Assembly (NCBI RefSeq): GCF_036226505.1
Contig: NZ_CP108484.1
Span: 3,038,001-3,102,000 of the forward strand
Reading direction: 5' to 3'
Source of the DNA: Kitasatospora sp. NBC_01246
Lineage (GTDB): Bacteria; Actinomycetota; Actinomycetes; Streptomycetales; Streptomycetaceae
Length of the DNA: 64,000 nt
The position numbers were made by a program, and so were the translations under genes. This document shows, piece after piece, positions 10,398-20,748 of this stretch (position 1 is its first letter; each line of letters begins with the position of its first letter). Under the pieces are notes generated by a model. The model worked only from the letters and a program-made list of their open reading frames with translations. It was not told the origin of the DNA and did no database searches.

Positions 10398-11698
10398 CCG
10401 ACACCGGCCGGCGGGTGCCCCAGTGCCACCCCGCGCCCGAGCAGGCGGACCGCTACCTCACGGTGGCCCGCGCCGAGGCGGCGGCCCGCCGGCTCGCCCG
10501 CCGCCATCCGGGCCGCTGCCGGCTGCGGGAGGTGGGCCGCTCCCGGGCCGGGCACCCGCTGCTGCTGCTCTCCGTGGACGCGGGCCCGGACGCCGTCCTG
10601 GTGGTCGGCGGCCCGCACCCCAACGAGCCGGTCGGCGTCAGCAGCGCCCTGCGGCTGGCCGAGCGGCTGCTGGACCACCCGCCCCGGCCGGGCGTCTCCT
10701 GGCACATCCTGCCCTGCCTGGACCCGGACGGCGCCGCGTTCAACGCCGGATGGCTGGACGGCCCGCTCACCATGCGCCGCCACTACGAGCACTTCTTCCG
10801 GCCCTCCTTCGAGGAGCAGCCCGAGCTGCTGCCGCCCGCCGGCGCCGACCGCGCGCCGATGCCGGAGAGCCTGGCGCTGACCGGTCTGATCGACGAGCTG
10901 CGGCCGTTCCTGCAGTGCTCCCTGCACGGCGTGGACTTCGGCGGCGCCTTCGTGCAGCTCACCGGGCCCGTCCCGGGCCTGTCCGAGCGCTTCGGCCGCT
11001 CGGCGGCGCGCGGCGCCGTCCCGCTGGACGTCGACTCGTACGACGCGGTCGGCTGGGCCAGCCCCGCCCCCGGGACGTACCTGATGCCCGCGCCCGGCGG
11101 CTCCGGCCTGTCCCGGGCGCTCCCGGACGAGCCCGAGCTGTCCACCTGGTCGTACGCCGGCCGCCACGGCGGGGTGACGGCCGTCCTGGAGGTGCCGATG
11201 TGGGCCGTCGACGCGGTGGGGGACGGCCGCCGGCACCCGGCCGTCCGGCAGGCGGTCGGGACCGCCGCCCGGGTGCTGCGGGACCGCGCCGAGGAGCTGT
11301 CCGGCCTGCTCGTACACGTCCCGCCGCACGCCCGTCGGGCCTACGGCCCGATGGTGCGCGCCGTGGAGTTCACGCTGGCGGTCTGCTCGCCGGTCGCCGA
11401 CGAGTGGCTGGAGCAGTGGTGCGCCCAGCCTCTCACCGTCTCCCGGGTGACCACCGCCGGGCTCGCCGCCGCGCGGATCCCGCTGCGGGTGGCCTCGGTG
11501 CTGCTGCGCCTGCTGGCGGACACCGGGGGTCCGGCCGTGGACGCTGCCCGCGAGCGGGCGCTGGGGATCGTCACCGAGAGCCTGGACCAGTTGCGCCACC
11601 GCTTCGGCGCCCGCTGGGTGCCGGTGGAGGTCCAGACCGCCCACCAGACCCGCGCGGTGCTCGCCGCGGCCGCCTGCCTGCGCGGCCGGAGCCGGTAG
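10394..11698 (+). CDS. M14-family zinc carboxypeptidase-like protein
   Basis: 434 residues with the M14 zinc-binding layout: His75 and Glu78 in GGPHPNEPVG, His178 in CSLHGVD, and a candidate catalytic glutamate at 266 in VLEVPMW. Such cytosolic M14 members (no signal peptide is seen) hydrolyse a peptide or acyl-amino-acid; the substrate here is unknown. Start at MTDTGRRVPQ because it overlaps the stop of the 11-codon frame; an in-frame extension upstream is poor coding. It stands alone on the plus strand between two minus-strand clusters and ends at a strong shared terminator. Confidence 0.8.
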   Translation: MTDTGRRVPQCHPAPEQADRYLTVARAEAAARRLARRHPGRCRLREVGRSRAGHPLLLLSVDAGPDAVLVVGGPHPNEPVGVSSALRLAERLLDHPPRPGVSWHILPCLDPDGAAFNAGWLDGPLTMRRHYEHFFRPSFEEQPELLPPAGADRAPMPESLALTGLIDELRPFLQCSLHGVDFGGAFVQLTGPVPGLSERFGRSAARGAVPLDVDSYDAVGWASPAPGTYLMPAPGGSGLSRALPDEPELSTWSYAGRHGGVTAVLEVPMWAVDAVGDGRRHPAVRQAVGTAARVLRDRAEELSGLLVHVPPHARRAYGPMVRAVEFTLAVCSPVADEWLEQWCAQPLTVSRVTTAGLAAARIPLRVASVLLRLLADTGGPAVDAARERALGIVTESLDQLRHRFGARWVPVEVQTAHQTRAVLAAAACLRGRSR

Positions 11699-11717
11699 CG
11701 GCGGGCCGCCCGCACGG

Positions 11718-11760
11718 CGGCGGGGCCGGTCCGGGGGGTGACCCCGGACCGGCCCCGCCG
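11718..11760. terminator. bidirectional terminator between the M14 gene and rodA
   Basis: Perfect 19-bp inverted repeat (arms 11718-11736 and 11742-11760), 5-nt loop, lying between two convergent genes. Confidence 0.8.
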
Positions 11761-11774
11761 GTGCGTCCGTGCGC

Positions 11775-12974
11775 TCAGGCCGCTATCGGCCGCTGGCTCT
11801 GCACCGCCTGCAGCAGTCCGATCGCCACCCAGGTCGAGAACATCGACGACCCTCCGTAGGAGACGAACGGCAGCGGGATGCCGGCCACCGGCATGATGCC
11901 CAGGCACATCCCTATGTTCTCGAAGCCCTGGAAGGCGAACCAGGCGACCACTCCGGCGGCCACGATGGTGCCGTACAGGTCGGTGGCGTGCCGGGCGATC
12001 CGGCAGGCCCGCCAGAGCACCACGCCGAGCAGCAGGATGATGGCCATCGCCCCGAGGAAGCCCAGCTCCTCGCCGGCCACCGTGAAGACGAAGTCGGTCT
12101 GCTGCTCCGGCACGAACTGCCCGGTGGTCTGCGTCCCGTGGAACAGGCCCTTGCCGGTGAGCCCGCCCGAGCCGATCGCGATCCGGGCCTGGGCGGTGTT
12201 GTAGCCCACTCCGGACGGGTCCAGCGCCGGGTTGGCGAAGGCCGCGAAGCGGTCGATCTGGTACTTGCTCAGCACCCCGAGCTTCCAGATCGCCACGCAG
12301 CCGCCGACGCCGGCCAGGATCAGCCCGAACACCCAGCGGTTGGCCGCGCCGGAGGCGAGCAGGATGCCCAGCACGATGACGGCCATGACCATCACCGACC
12401 CGGCGTCCGGCATCAGCATCACGATCGCCATCGGCACGGTGGCCCAGACCAGTCCGCGGAAGACCGCCCGGTGCGAGGGGAACTCCCGCTCCCCCGCGTC
12501 CACCTGGTCGGACAGCACCACGGCCATCGCCAGCACGATCGCCAGCTTGGCGAACTCGGCCGGCTGGACGGAGAAGCCGCCGCCGAGCTGGATCCAGGAG
12601 TGCTGGCCGTTGATGGTCGAGCCGAGCGGGCTCAGCGTGGCCACCAGCAGCAGGATCACCGCGACGTACAGGAACGGCACCACCGTGCGGAACCGCCGGC
12701 TCCCTATCCCTATCACCACCGCGCACAGCACCAGTCCGATCACCACGTTGGTGAGGTGCCGGAACAGGAAGTACTGCGGATCGCCGTGGGTGAGCGAGTC
12801 CCGCCCCCGGGTGGCGGACCAGACCAGCAGCGAGCTGCCCAGCGACAGCACCATCGCGGCCAGCAGCAGTATCCAGTCGATCCGCCAGAGCGGGGAGTCC
12901 TTGGCGAGGGCCTTCGAGACCCCGCTGCGCTGCGGGGCGAGCCGCAGCTGGCGGTACGAGCCGTAGGAGGTCAT
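11775..12974 (-). CDS. rodA: rod-shape SEDS glycosyltransferase RodA (FtsW/RodA/SpoVE)
   Basis: SEDS-family peptidoglycan polymerase that works with a class B PBP. 399 residues with about ten membrane segments and the family landmarks SSLLVWSATRG near the N-terminus, WIQLGGGFSVQPAEFAKLAIV mid-protein (shown in part) and GGSSMFSTWVAIGLL at the C-terminus. Start MTSYGSYRQLRLAP at ATG 12974, whose ATGA overlaps the stop of the PBP2 gene with GGAG just upstream, indicating coupled synthesis of the polymerase and its transpeptidase partner. In Streptomyces the homologue (sfr) supports spore-wall synthesis rather than rod growth. Confidence 0.95.
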   Translation of the reverse strand: MTSYGSYRQLRLAPQRSGVSKALAKDSPLWRIDWILLLAAMVLSLGSSLLVWSATRGRDSLTHGDPQYFLFRHLTNVVIGLVLCAVVIGIGSRRFRTVVPFLYVAVILLLVATLSPLGSTINGQHSWIQLGGGFSVQPAEFAKLAIVLAMAVVLSDQVDAGEREFPSHRAVFRGLVWATVPMAIVMLMPDAGSVMVMAVIVLGILLASGAANRWVFGLILAGVGGCVAIWKLGVLSKYQIDRFAAFANPALDPSGVGYNTAQARIAIGSGGLTGKGLFHGTQTTGQFVPEQQTDFVFTVAGEELGFLGAMAIILLLGVVLWRACRIARHATDLYGTIVAAGVVAWFAFQGFENIGMCLGIMPVAGIPLPFVSYGGSSMFSTWVAIGLLQAVQSQRPIAA

Positions 12975-15232
12975 GTCCGGCTCCTTCCGGTGCTCCGGTT
13001 GGGCTCGACGGCGGCGGCGTCCACCGCGGCGAGCGCGATCGGCGGGCCGGCCGGCGGTGCCGGGTCCAGGAAGACCCGCGGGGAGCCGCCGGTCACGCCC
13101 GGGTCCCCGGCGGCGGCGGTGAAGCCGGCCGGCTTGATGATGGCGGTGCCGTCCGCGTTGAACTTCGGCAGCTCGGCCTGCGGCTTGGGCAGCAGTGCCT
13201 TGCCGTTGTCGATGTTGCCCTTGTCGTCGACGCCGTAGAGCGACTGGTAGATCCGTCGGATCGCGTCGCCGGAGCCCCCGGAGCCGGTGCCGCCCTGGCT
13301 TATCGTCATCACGACCGCGTAGTCGCCGCTGTAGGTGGTCAGCCACGAGGTGGTCTGCTTGCCCTCGACCTCGGCGGTGCCGGTCTTGGCGTGCAGCTCG
13401 ATCTTGCCCTGCGGCCAGCCGGCGCCGGTGAACTTCCAGGCGGCGGTACCGCTGGTGACGACGCCCGCGGTGGCCTGGTCGATGTAGCTCAGCAGCTTCT
13501 GGTCGCCGGGGAACTTGGCGTCCTCGTGCGGGGCGATCTCGCGGACGAGCTCCCCGCCCGGGCTTATCACCGCCTTGGCGACGGTCGGCCGGTAGAAGGT
13601 GCCGCCGTTGGCGAGCGCCGAGTAGATCCGGGCCATCTGGATCGGGGTGACGAGGGTGTCGCCCTGGCCGATCGCGAAGTTGACCGAGTCACCGGCGCGC
13701 ATCTGGTAGCCGTCGACGCAGTTCTCCCGGGCGATCTGGTCGGAGAAGGTGTTGCCGCCCTTCTCCGCCTGCCGGCACCAGGCGTCCTTGTTGTTGTCGT
13801 AGAAGGACTGCTTCCACTGCCGGTCCGGCACCCGGCCGGTGACCTCGCTGGGCAGGTCGATGCCGGTCTTGGCGCCCAGGCCGAACTGGTGGGCGGTCTT
13901 GAAGAACCAGTCGGCGGTCTCCTTCTTCGGCTTGATGCCGCCGTCCTTCATCCACTGGTCGTAGGCCAGCCCGTAGAAGACCGTGTCGCAGGAGACTTCG
14001 AGCGCCTTCTCCAGCGTGATCGAGCCGAAGCTCTCGCTCTCGAAGTTCTTGAACTCACGGCCGCCGATGGTCATGCTCTTCGGGCACGGGTACGTCCCGT
14101 CCAGCGAGTAGCCGGCCTGCACGGCGGCGGTGGTGGAGATGACCTTGAAGGTCGAGCCGGGCGCGGACTGACCCTGTATGGCCCGGTTCAGCAGCGGGAA
14201 GTTGGAGTCCTTGCTGGTCAGTGCCTGGTAGTCCTTGCCGGAGATACCGCCCTGCCAGAGGTTGGGGTCGTACGTCGGCGCGCTGGCCATCGCCACGATC
14301 CGCCCGGTGTGCACGTCCATGACGACCGCGGCGCCGGAGTCGGCCTCGTAGTTGCGGTTGGTCACCTTGTCGAAGGTCTTCCTGGCGTCGTTCATCGCCT
14401 GCGCCAGGTTGTCCTCGACGACCTTCTGCACCCGGGCGTCGATGCTGGTCACCAGGTTGTTGCCGGTCTGCGGCTCGACGATGCCGGCGTTGCCGATCAC
14501 CCGGCCGAGGTTGTCCACCTCCAGCTTGGTGATCCCGGCCGTCCCGCGCAGGTCGCGGTCGTACACCGACTCCAGGCCGGCGCGGCCGATCTGGTCGGCC
14601 GGCAGGTAGCGGTCCAGGCCGGTCTTGTCGGCGGTCTTGCTGACCTCCTCGTCCGTCACCGGCGAGAGGTAGCCGAGCACCTGGGCCATGTTGGCGCCCT
14701 CGACGCCGGTGTAGTGGCGCACGGCGGTGGGCTGCGCGGTCACCCCGGGGAAGTCCTCGCGGCGCTCCATCATCTGCAGCGCCTGCTGGGTGGTCGCCTC
14801 CTTGGTGACCGGGATCGGCTGGTACGGCGAGCCGTTCCAGCACGGCTGCGGCGTCTTGGCGTCGCAGAGCCGGACCTTCTCCTGGACGTCCTTGGCCGGC
14901 ATGCCGAGCACCTCGGCGAGCCGGCCCAGCACCGCCTTGCCGCCGTCCTTCTGCTGGAGCAGCGAGGTGCGGCTGACCGAGACCACCAGCCGGGTCTCGT
15001 TGCCGGCCAGGATGCGGCCCGAGGCGTCGAGGATCTCGCCGCGCACGGCGGGTTCGACGACCTCGCGGATGTGGTTGCCGGTCGCCTTGGCGGTGTAGAC
15101 GCTGGCGTTGCGGATCTGCAGGTACCAGAGCCGGCCACCGAGGGTGGCGAGCAGCGACAGCACCAGGATCTGCAGTACCACCAGACGGATCGTCACCCGC
15201 CGGGTACGGCCGGTCTCGGGGATGTTGCTCAC
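12971..15232 (-). CDS. mrdA: penicillin-binding protein 2 (class B transpeptidase)
   Basis: Cross-links peptidoglycan as partner of RodA. 753 residues: short basic N-terminus, one membrane anchor (LVVLQILVLSLLATLGG), a dimerisation domain, then a transpeptidase domain with the active-site SxxK in SAPGSTFKVIS (about residue 357) and KTGTAE (about 616). Compared with enterobacterial PBP2 (~630 residues) it is longer, with an insertion in the transpeptidase domain and a Pro-rich C-terminal tail. Start MSNIPETGRTRRVTIR. The neighbours mreD and rodA confirm the role in the MreB-associated wall machine. Confidence 0.94.
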   Translation of the reverse strand: MSNIPETGRTRRVTIRLVVLQILVLSLLATLGGRLWYLQIRNASVYTAKATGNHIREVVEPAVRGEILDASGRILAGNETRLVVSVSRTSLLQQKDGGKAVLGRLAEVLGMPAKDVQEKVRLCDAKTPQPCWNGSPYQPIPVTKEATTQQALQMMERREDFPGVTAQPTAVRHYTGVEGANMAQVLGYLSPVTDEEVSKTADKTGLDRYLPADQIGRAGLESVYDRDLRGTAGITKLEVDNLGRVIGNAGIVEPQTGNNLVTSIDARVQKVVEDNLAQAMNDARKTFDKVTNRNYEADSGAAVVMDVHTGRIVAMASAPTYDPNLWQGGISGKDYQALTSKDSNFPLLNRAIQGQSAPGSTFKVISTTAAVQAGYSLDGTYPCPKSMTIGGREFKNFESESFGSITLEKALEVSCDTVFYGLAYDQWMKDGGIKPKKETADWFFKTAHQFGLGAKTGIDLPSEVTGRVPDRQWKQSFYDNNKDAWCRQAEKGGNTFSDQIARENCVDGYQMRAGDSVNFAIGQGDTLVTPIQMARIYSALANGGTFYRPTVAKAVISPGGELVREIAPHEDAKFPGDQKLLSYIDQATAGVVTSGTAAWKFTGAGWPQGKIELHAKTGTAEVEGKQTTSWLTTYSGDYAVVMTISQGGTGSGGSGDAIRRIYQSLYGVDDKGNIDNGKALLPKPQAELPKFNADGTAIIKPAGFTAAAGDPGVTGGSPRVFLDPAPPAGPPIALAAVDAAAVEPNRSTGRSRT

Positions 15233-15285
15233 GTCTCGTGCGCTCCAGAGTGCGGGGTTCCGGGGTTCATGGGCGAGGGCGGGGG

Positions 15286-15927
15286 CTACGGCCGCTTGGC
15301 GAAGCCGAGCGAGCGCCGCTTCTTGTAGCCCGGCCCGGACGAGGTCTCACGGGTCGTCCGGTAGCGGGCGAGCGTGCCCAGCCCGGGGCCGCCCTCGTCG
15401 TCACCGGCCGCGGCGGCCACCGGGTCGCGCCCGAAGCGGCGGCCGATCAGCATCACCGCCGGGACGACGAACGGCGCCAGCAGCAGGTCGTACAGCAGGG
15501 CGGTGAGCACCAGGCTGCCGAGGCCGACGTGGCGGGCGGCGGTGTCGCCGACCAGGGCGCCGACCATCGCGTACAGCAGGGTGGAGGCGACCGCCGCGGC
15601 GGCCACCACCAGCAGCGCGCTGGAGACCGAGCGCTGCCGGCCGTGGTCGGGGCGCAGCAGTCCGGCGGCGTAGCCCATCAGGCAGAGCACCAGCGCGTAG
15701 CGGCCGATCGCGTGGTCGGACGGCGGCGCGAGGTCGGCCAGCAGGCCGGCGGCGAAGCCCACCAGGCAGCCGCCGGTCGGCCCGTAGACCATCGCCAGGC
15801 CGACCACCACGAGGAGCAGTATGTCCGGTGTGGCGCCCGGGAGTTGGAGCCTGCCGAAGACGCTGACCTGAAGGATCAGACCGAGCAGGACGAGGACGGC
15901 GGTGACGGGGACGCGGGCGAGGCGCAT
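15286..15927 (-). CDS. mreD: rod-shape-determining protein MreD
   Basis: Membrane protein of the elongasome/spore-wall complex. 213 residues with about five membrane helices starting MRLARVPVTAVLVLLGLILQV and a conserved YGPTGGCLVGFAAGLLADLAPP segment, then a basic cytoplasmic tail. It starts three nucleotides after the mreC stop and precedes pbp2, so mreBCD-pbp2-rodA is read as one operon. Confidence 0.92.
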   Translation of the reverse strand: MRLARVPVTAVLVLLGLILQVSVFGRLQLPGATPDILLLVVVGLAMVYGPTGGCLVGFAAGLLADLAPPSDHAIGRYALVLCLMGYAAGLLRPDHGRQRSVSSALLVVAAAAVASTLLYAMVGALVGDTAARHVGLGSLVLTALLYDLLLAPFVVPAVMLIGRRFGRDPVAAAAGDDEGGPGLGTLARYRTTRETSSGPGYKKRRSLGFAKRP

Positions 15928-15930
15928 GGT

Positions 15931-16884
15931 TCAGTTCCCCCCAGTGGTCTTGGCGGGCGGGGCGGCGGCGGCCGGGACGGCGGGCGCGGCCGGGGCCGGT
16001 GCCGCCGCCTGGCCCTGGGCGGCCGGGGCCGGCGGCAGGACGGCGTCGCGCGGGTCGGTGCGCGGCGGCACGACCACCACGCCGACCAGGTCGAGCCGGG
16101 TGAACTGGACGAAGGGCTCGACCAGGATCGTCTTGGTCAGCTGGCCCGGGGTCGCCTCGACCTGGACCACCTTGCCGACCGGGACTCCGGGCACGAACGG
16201 GCGGCCGCTCTGCGAGCCGAAGGTGACCAGCCGGTCGCCCTCCTTCACCTGGGCCTTGCCGTTCAGCAGGGAGACCTTCATCGCGCTGGTGCCGCCGCCG
16301 GAGGCGAAGCCGATCTCCCCGCTGCCCTCCAGCCGGGCCCCGGCGCTGAAGCCCGGGTCGGAGGCGAGCAGGACGGTGGAGGTGGTCGGGGCGACGGTGG
16401 TGATCCGGCCGACCAGGCCCTGGCCGTTGATCACCGTCATGTCCCGGGTGAGGCCGTCGTCACCGCCGGCGTCGATGGTGATGGTCCAGGAGAAGCCCTG
16501 CGCCGGCCCGATCGCGATCACCTGGGCGGCCTTGACGGTGTACCCGCCGGAGCCGGCGGTGCGCAGCAGGTCGTCGAGTTGCTTGGTGCGTCCGCCGGCC
16601 ATGTCGGAGGAGGCCAGCTTCTGGCGCAGCTCGGTGTTCTCGCGGGCCAGCTGGTCGGTGCGGCCGCTGTGGCCGGTGGCGTCGCGGAAGGCGCGGACGG
16701 TGTCGGCCACCGGGTCGACCACCGTGGCGGCGCCGCGCTCGACCGGGCCGAGGACGCCTGCCGCGGCGCGCCGGGCGCCGCCGAGCGGCGAACTCTCGCC
16801 GCCCTTGATGTCCACGGTGATCAGCGCGAAGGCGACGGCCACCAGCAGGATGAGCAGCAGCCGGCTCTCTCGTGTGTCCCTCAC
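15931..16884 (-). CDS. mreC: rod-shape-determining protein MreC
   Basis: Periplasm-side scaffold linking MreB to the PBPs. 317 residues: membrane anchor at about 8-26 (LLLILLVAVAFALITVDI), coiled coil around TDQLARENTELRQKLASS, then the beta domain (IGPAQGFSWTITIDAG, LVGRITTVAP). A Pro/Ala-rich tail of ~50 residues ends the protein. I take GTG 16884 (VRDTRESRLLL) as the start because Streptomyces MreC proteins begin MRDTRESRLL and AAGGGG lies upstream; a GTG 12 codons earlier at 16920 is the alternative. Confidence 0.9.
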   Translation of the reverse strand: MRDTRESRLLLILLVAVAFALITVDIKGGESSPLGGARRAAAGVLGPVERGAATVVDPVADTVRAFRDATGHSGRTDQLARENTELRQKLASSDMAGGRTKQLDDLLRTAGSGGYTVKAAQVIAIGPAQGFSWTITIDAGGDDGLTRDMTVINGQGLVGRITTVAPTTSTVLLASDPGFSAGARLEGSGEIGFASGGGTSAMKVSLLNGKAQVKEGDRLVTFGSQSGRPFVPGVPVGKVVQVEATPGQLTKTILVEPFVQFTRLDLVGVVVVPPRTDPRDAVLPPAPAAQGQAAAPAPAAPAVPAAAAPPAKTTGGN

Positions 16885-16977
16885 GGTGCTGGTACTGCCC
16901 CTTCGTACCTGGCCGCCCACCCGGGCTGTGGGCCCGGGCGGGGGCCGTTCAGTTGACTACAAGGTCTGACGTTCCTG

Positions 16978-18015
<1,038 letters not shown>

Positions 18016-18258
18016 GGGGTGTAGGTGCCTTCCCGGGCTCGGAGTCATTGCGGGGGGTGGACGAGGGAGCGCGCCCACGGCTTGGGCGAAGACGAGCTGA
18101 CCAGCCGTACCGGGCCCATGAGTCGCGTCCATCGTAGTCACGCCCGCCAGTACGGACGTCGACGTGGGGCATACCGTCCATTGTCCGGAGCGTGATCGCT
18201 TCTCCGAGCATTGGGACGCCGTGTCGGCGTCCCCAGTTCCCTATTTCACGATAAGAAT

Positions 18259-18290
18259 GCCCCGGCCGGGCCAATGGTCCCGACCGGGGC
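18259..18290 (-). terminator. ndk terminator
   Basis: 12-bp stem with one wobble pair (GCCCCGGCCGGG / CCCGACCGGGGC), 8-nt loop, 23 nt past the ndk stop; RNA continues AUUCUUAU. Confidence 0.75.
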
Positions 18291-18312
18291 ACCCGAAGGT
18301 CCTGGGTGGTTC

Positions 18313-18726
18313 TCAGGCGTGCGTCGGGAAGAAGATCTTGATCTCGCGCTCGGCGGACTCCGTGGAGTCGGAGGCGTGGATCAGGTTCTCCCGGGTGATC
18401 GTCGCGTAGTCGCCGCGGATGGTGCCGGCACCGGCCTCCAGCGGGTTGGTCGCACCGGCCAGCATCCGGATGCCGGGGACGACCTCCTCGCCCTCGACGA
18501 TCAGCGCGATCGACGGACCGGAGGTCATGAACTCCAGCAGCGGCTCGTAGAACGGGCGGCCGACGTGCTCCGCGTAGTGCTGCTCCAGCGTCGCCCGGTC
18601 GAAGGTCCGCAGCTCGACGGCGGCGAGCCGCCAGCCGGCCTTGCGCTCGATGCGGCTGATGATCTCGCCGGCCAGGCCGCGCTTGACGGCGTCGGGCTTG
18701 AGCAGGACGAGAGTGCGCTGGGACAC
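18313..18726 (-). CDS. ndk: nucleoside-diphosphate kinase
   Basis: Transfers the gamma-phosphate of ATP to NDPs through a phospho-histidine. 137 residues, full family length: TLVLLKPDAVKRGLAGEI at the start and the active-site motif NLIHASDSTESAEREI near residue 117. GTG start with GGAG upstream. It lies between DUF4233 and mreB as in other streptomycetes. Confidence 0.98.
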   Translation of the reverse strand: MSQRTLVLLKPDAVKRGLAGEIISRIERKAGWRLAAVELRTFDRATLEQHYAEHVGRPFYEPLLEFMTSGPSIALIVEGEEVVPGIRMLAGATNPLEAGAGTIRGDYATITRENLIHASDSTESAEREIKIFFPTHA

Positions 18727-18835
18727 GGTGCGTCTCCTGGGAATTCGGTTCGGCGCGCACCCGGTTCGCGGTGCGGAGTGCGACTACCGCAGAGGTTACC
18801 TTGCGTGAGCAGCGGGCCTTGGGCGAGCCCGGGCC

Positions 18836-19186
18836 CTATGCCGCCGGGACCGCGCCGGCCGCGCGGGCGGCCTTGAACTCGTCGATCTTCCGGCCGTAGT
18901 GCACCGAGCACCACCAGAGTCCGGCGAAGACCACGCCCAGGCCGAACATGGTCGGCAGGATGAAGCCGCTGGCGATCAGGCCGAGCTGGAGCACCCAGCC
19001 GATCGCGACCGCGCCGGGGCGGGTGATCATGCCGCAGAGCAGCACGCACAGCGCCATCGCGATGCCCGTCACGGTCCACACGGTGGCGGTCGGCACGTCG
19101 GACAGCTGCATGGCCACCAGCCCGGCGAAGAGCGCCAGCAGCGCCTCGCCGATCAGCGTCGAGGAACAGAGCGTCCTCATCGTCAC
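18836..19186 (-). CDS. DUF4233 membrane protein
   Basis: 116 residues with four predicted membrane helices (LIGEALLALFAGLVAMQLS; TVWTVTGIAMALCVLLCG; AIGWVLQLGLIASGFI; MFGLGVVFAGLWWCSVHYG) and a short basic end. Belongs to DUF4233, an actinobacterial family whose gene nearly always follows folC. Its GTG overlaps the folC stop as GTGA; an ATG two codons later is also possible. Function unknown. Confidence 0.85.
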   Translation of the reverse strand: MTMRTLCSSTLIGEALLALFAGLVAMQLSDVPTATVWTVTGIAMALCVLLCGMITRPGAVAIGWVLQLGLIASGFILPTMFGLGVVFAGLWWCSVHYGRKIDEFKAARAAGAVPAA

Positions 19187-20574
19187 TTCCTCCCGAGCAG
19201 CAGGCGGGCCTCGCCCACCGTGATGACCGAACCGGTGACCAGCACCCCGGCGCCGCCGAGGTCCCCGTCCTCCTCGGCGAGGGTGACGGCGGCGGCGATG
19301 GCGTCGTCGAGCCGGGGCTCGACCTGGACGCGGTCCTCGCCGAAGACCTCGACCGCGAGCGCGGCCAGCGCGTCCGCGTCCATCGCGCGGTGGGTGGAGT
19401 TCTGGGTGATGACGACCTCGGCCAGGATCGGCTCGAAGGCCTCCAGCAGGCCGGCCACGTCCTTGTCGCCGCTGGTGCCGATCACGCCGACGAGCCGGGT
19501 GAAGCCGAAGGACTCGCCGATCGCGGCCACCGTGGCGCGCGCGCCGTCCGGGTTGTGCGCGGCGTCCAGGACGATGGTCGGGCTGCGGCGGACGACCTCC
19601 AGGCGGCCCGGCGAGGCGACGCCGGAGAACGCCTGCCGCACCTTGTCCGCGTCCAGCTGCCCGCCGCGCGCGCCGCCGACACCGAAGAAGGCCTCGACCG
19701 CCGCGAGCGCGAGCGCCGCGTTCTGCGCCTGGTGGGCGCCGTGCAGCGGGAGGAAGACGTCCGTGTACTCCTCGCCGCCGAGCCCGCGCAGCGTCACCAG
19801 CTGGCCCCCGATGGCGACCTCACGGCGGATCACCCCGAACTCCATGCCCTCGCGGGCCACCGTCGCGTCCACCTCGACGGCGCGCCGCAGGATGTTCTGG
19901 GCGGCGTCCAGCTGCTGCTGGGCGACGACCGCGATGGAGCCCGGCTTGATGATCCCGGACTTCTCGACCGCGATCTCGCCGGTGGTCTCGCCCAGCTTGT
20001 CGGTGTGGTCCAGCGAGATCGGGGCGATCACCGCGACGGCGGCGTCGATCACGTTGGTGGCGTCCCAGGAGCCGCCCATGCCGACCTCGATCACGCCGAC
20101 GTCCACCGGGGCGTCGGCGAAGGCCGCGTAGGCCATGCCGGTCAGCACCTCGAAGAAGGACATCGCGACCGGCTCGCGCTCGTCGACCATCCGGACGTAG
20201 GGCTCGATGTCCCGGTAGACCTCGACGAACCGCTCGGGGGTGATCGGGGCGCCGTCCAGGCTGATCCGCTCGGTGACGGACTCCACGTGCGGGCTGGTGT
20301 AGCGGCCGGTGCGCAGCTCGAAGGTGTTGAGCAGCTGCTCGACCATCCGCGCGGTGGAGGTCTTGCCGTTGGTGCCGGTGATGTGGATCGAGGGGAAGGA
20401 CCGCTGGGGCTGGCCCAGGATGTCCATCAGCGCCTCGATCCGGTCGAGCGAGGGCTCCAGCTTGTTCTCCGGCCAGCGCTTGGAGAGTTCCACCTCGACG
20501 TCGCGCAGGGCGTCGCCGGAGCCGTCGTCGGCGGGGCGGAGGGTGTACGGGTTCGGGTCGGCCTTGTCGCTCAC
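19183..20574 (-). CDS. folC: bifunctional dihydrofolate / folylpolyglutamate synthase
   Basis: Adds glutamate to dihydropteroate and to reduced folates. 463 residues with the Mur-ligase-type ATP motif ITGTNGKTSTARM near residue 68, the VGMGGSWDATNVI and SLDHTDKLG motifs, and VLDAAHNPDGARA in the C-terminal domain. I place the start at GTG 20574 (VSDKADPN) because a -10 box TAGACT ends 6 nt before it and no Shine-Dalgarno is present, giving a leaderless mRNA; a GTG two codons earlier (20580) is the alternative. Confidence 0.93.
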   Translation of the reverse strand: MSDKADPNPYTLRPADDGSGDALRDVEVELSKRWPENKLEPSLDRIEALMDILGQPQRSFPSIHITGTNGKTSTARMVEQLLNTFELRTGRYTSPHVESVTERISLDGAPITPERFVEVYRDIEPYVRMVDEREPVAMSFFEVLTGMAYAAFADAPVDVGVIEVGMGGSWDATNVIDAAVAVIAPISLDHTDKLGETTGEIAVEKSGIIKPGSIAVVAQQQLDAAQNILRRAVEVDATVAREGMEFGVIRREVAIGGQLVTLRGLGGEEYTDVFLPLHGAHQAQNAALALAAVEAFFGVGGARGGQLDADKVRQAFSGVASPGRLEVVRRSPTIVLDAAHNPDGARATVAAIGESFGFTRLVGVIGTSGDKDVAGLLEAFEPILAEVVITQNSTHRAMDADALAALAVEVFGEDRVQVEPRLDDAIAAAVTLAEEDGDLGGAGVLVTGSVITVGEARLLLGRK

Positions 20575-20586
20575 GAGCACAGTCTA
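20575..20586 (-). promoter_or_regulatory. putative leaderless promoter of folC
   Basis: -10 hexamer TAGACT (20581-20586 on the minus strand), six nucleotides, then the GTG start: transcription would begin at or next to the start codon. No clear -35. Confidence 0.45.
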
Positions 20587-20748
20587 CGGAGCGGCGTCGC
20601 GCGCTCCCGACGGGGTGAGAACCACCACTTTGCCCTGACTTTCCGATTCACCCGATTTACTATTGATTCAGCGAGTTCAGACGGCAATGAAGCATCGATT
20701 CGCACCCCAGGGAGACGCATCACCTTTGATCACCAGGAGGACAGTCCC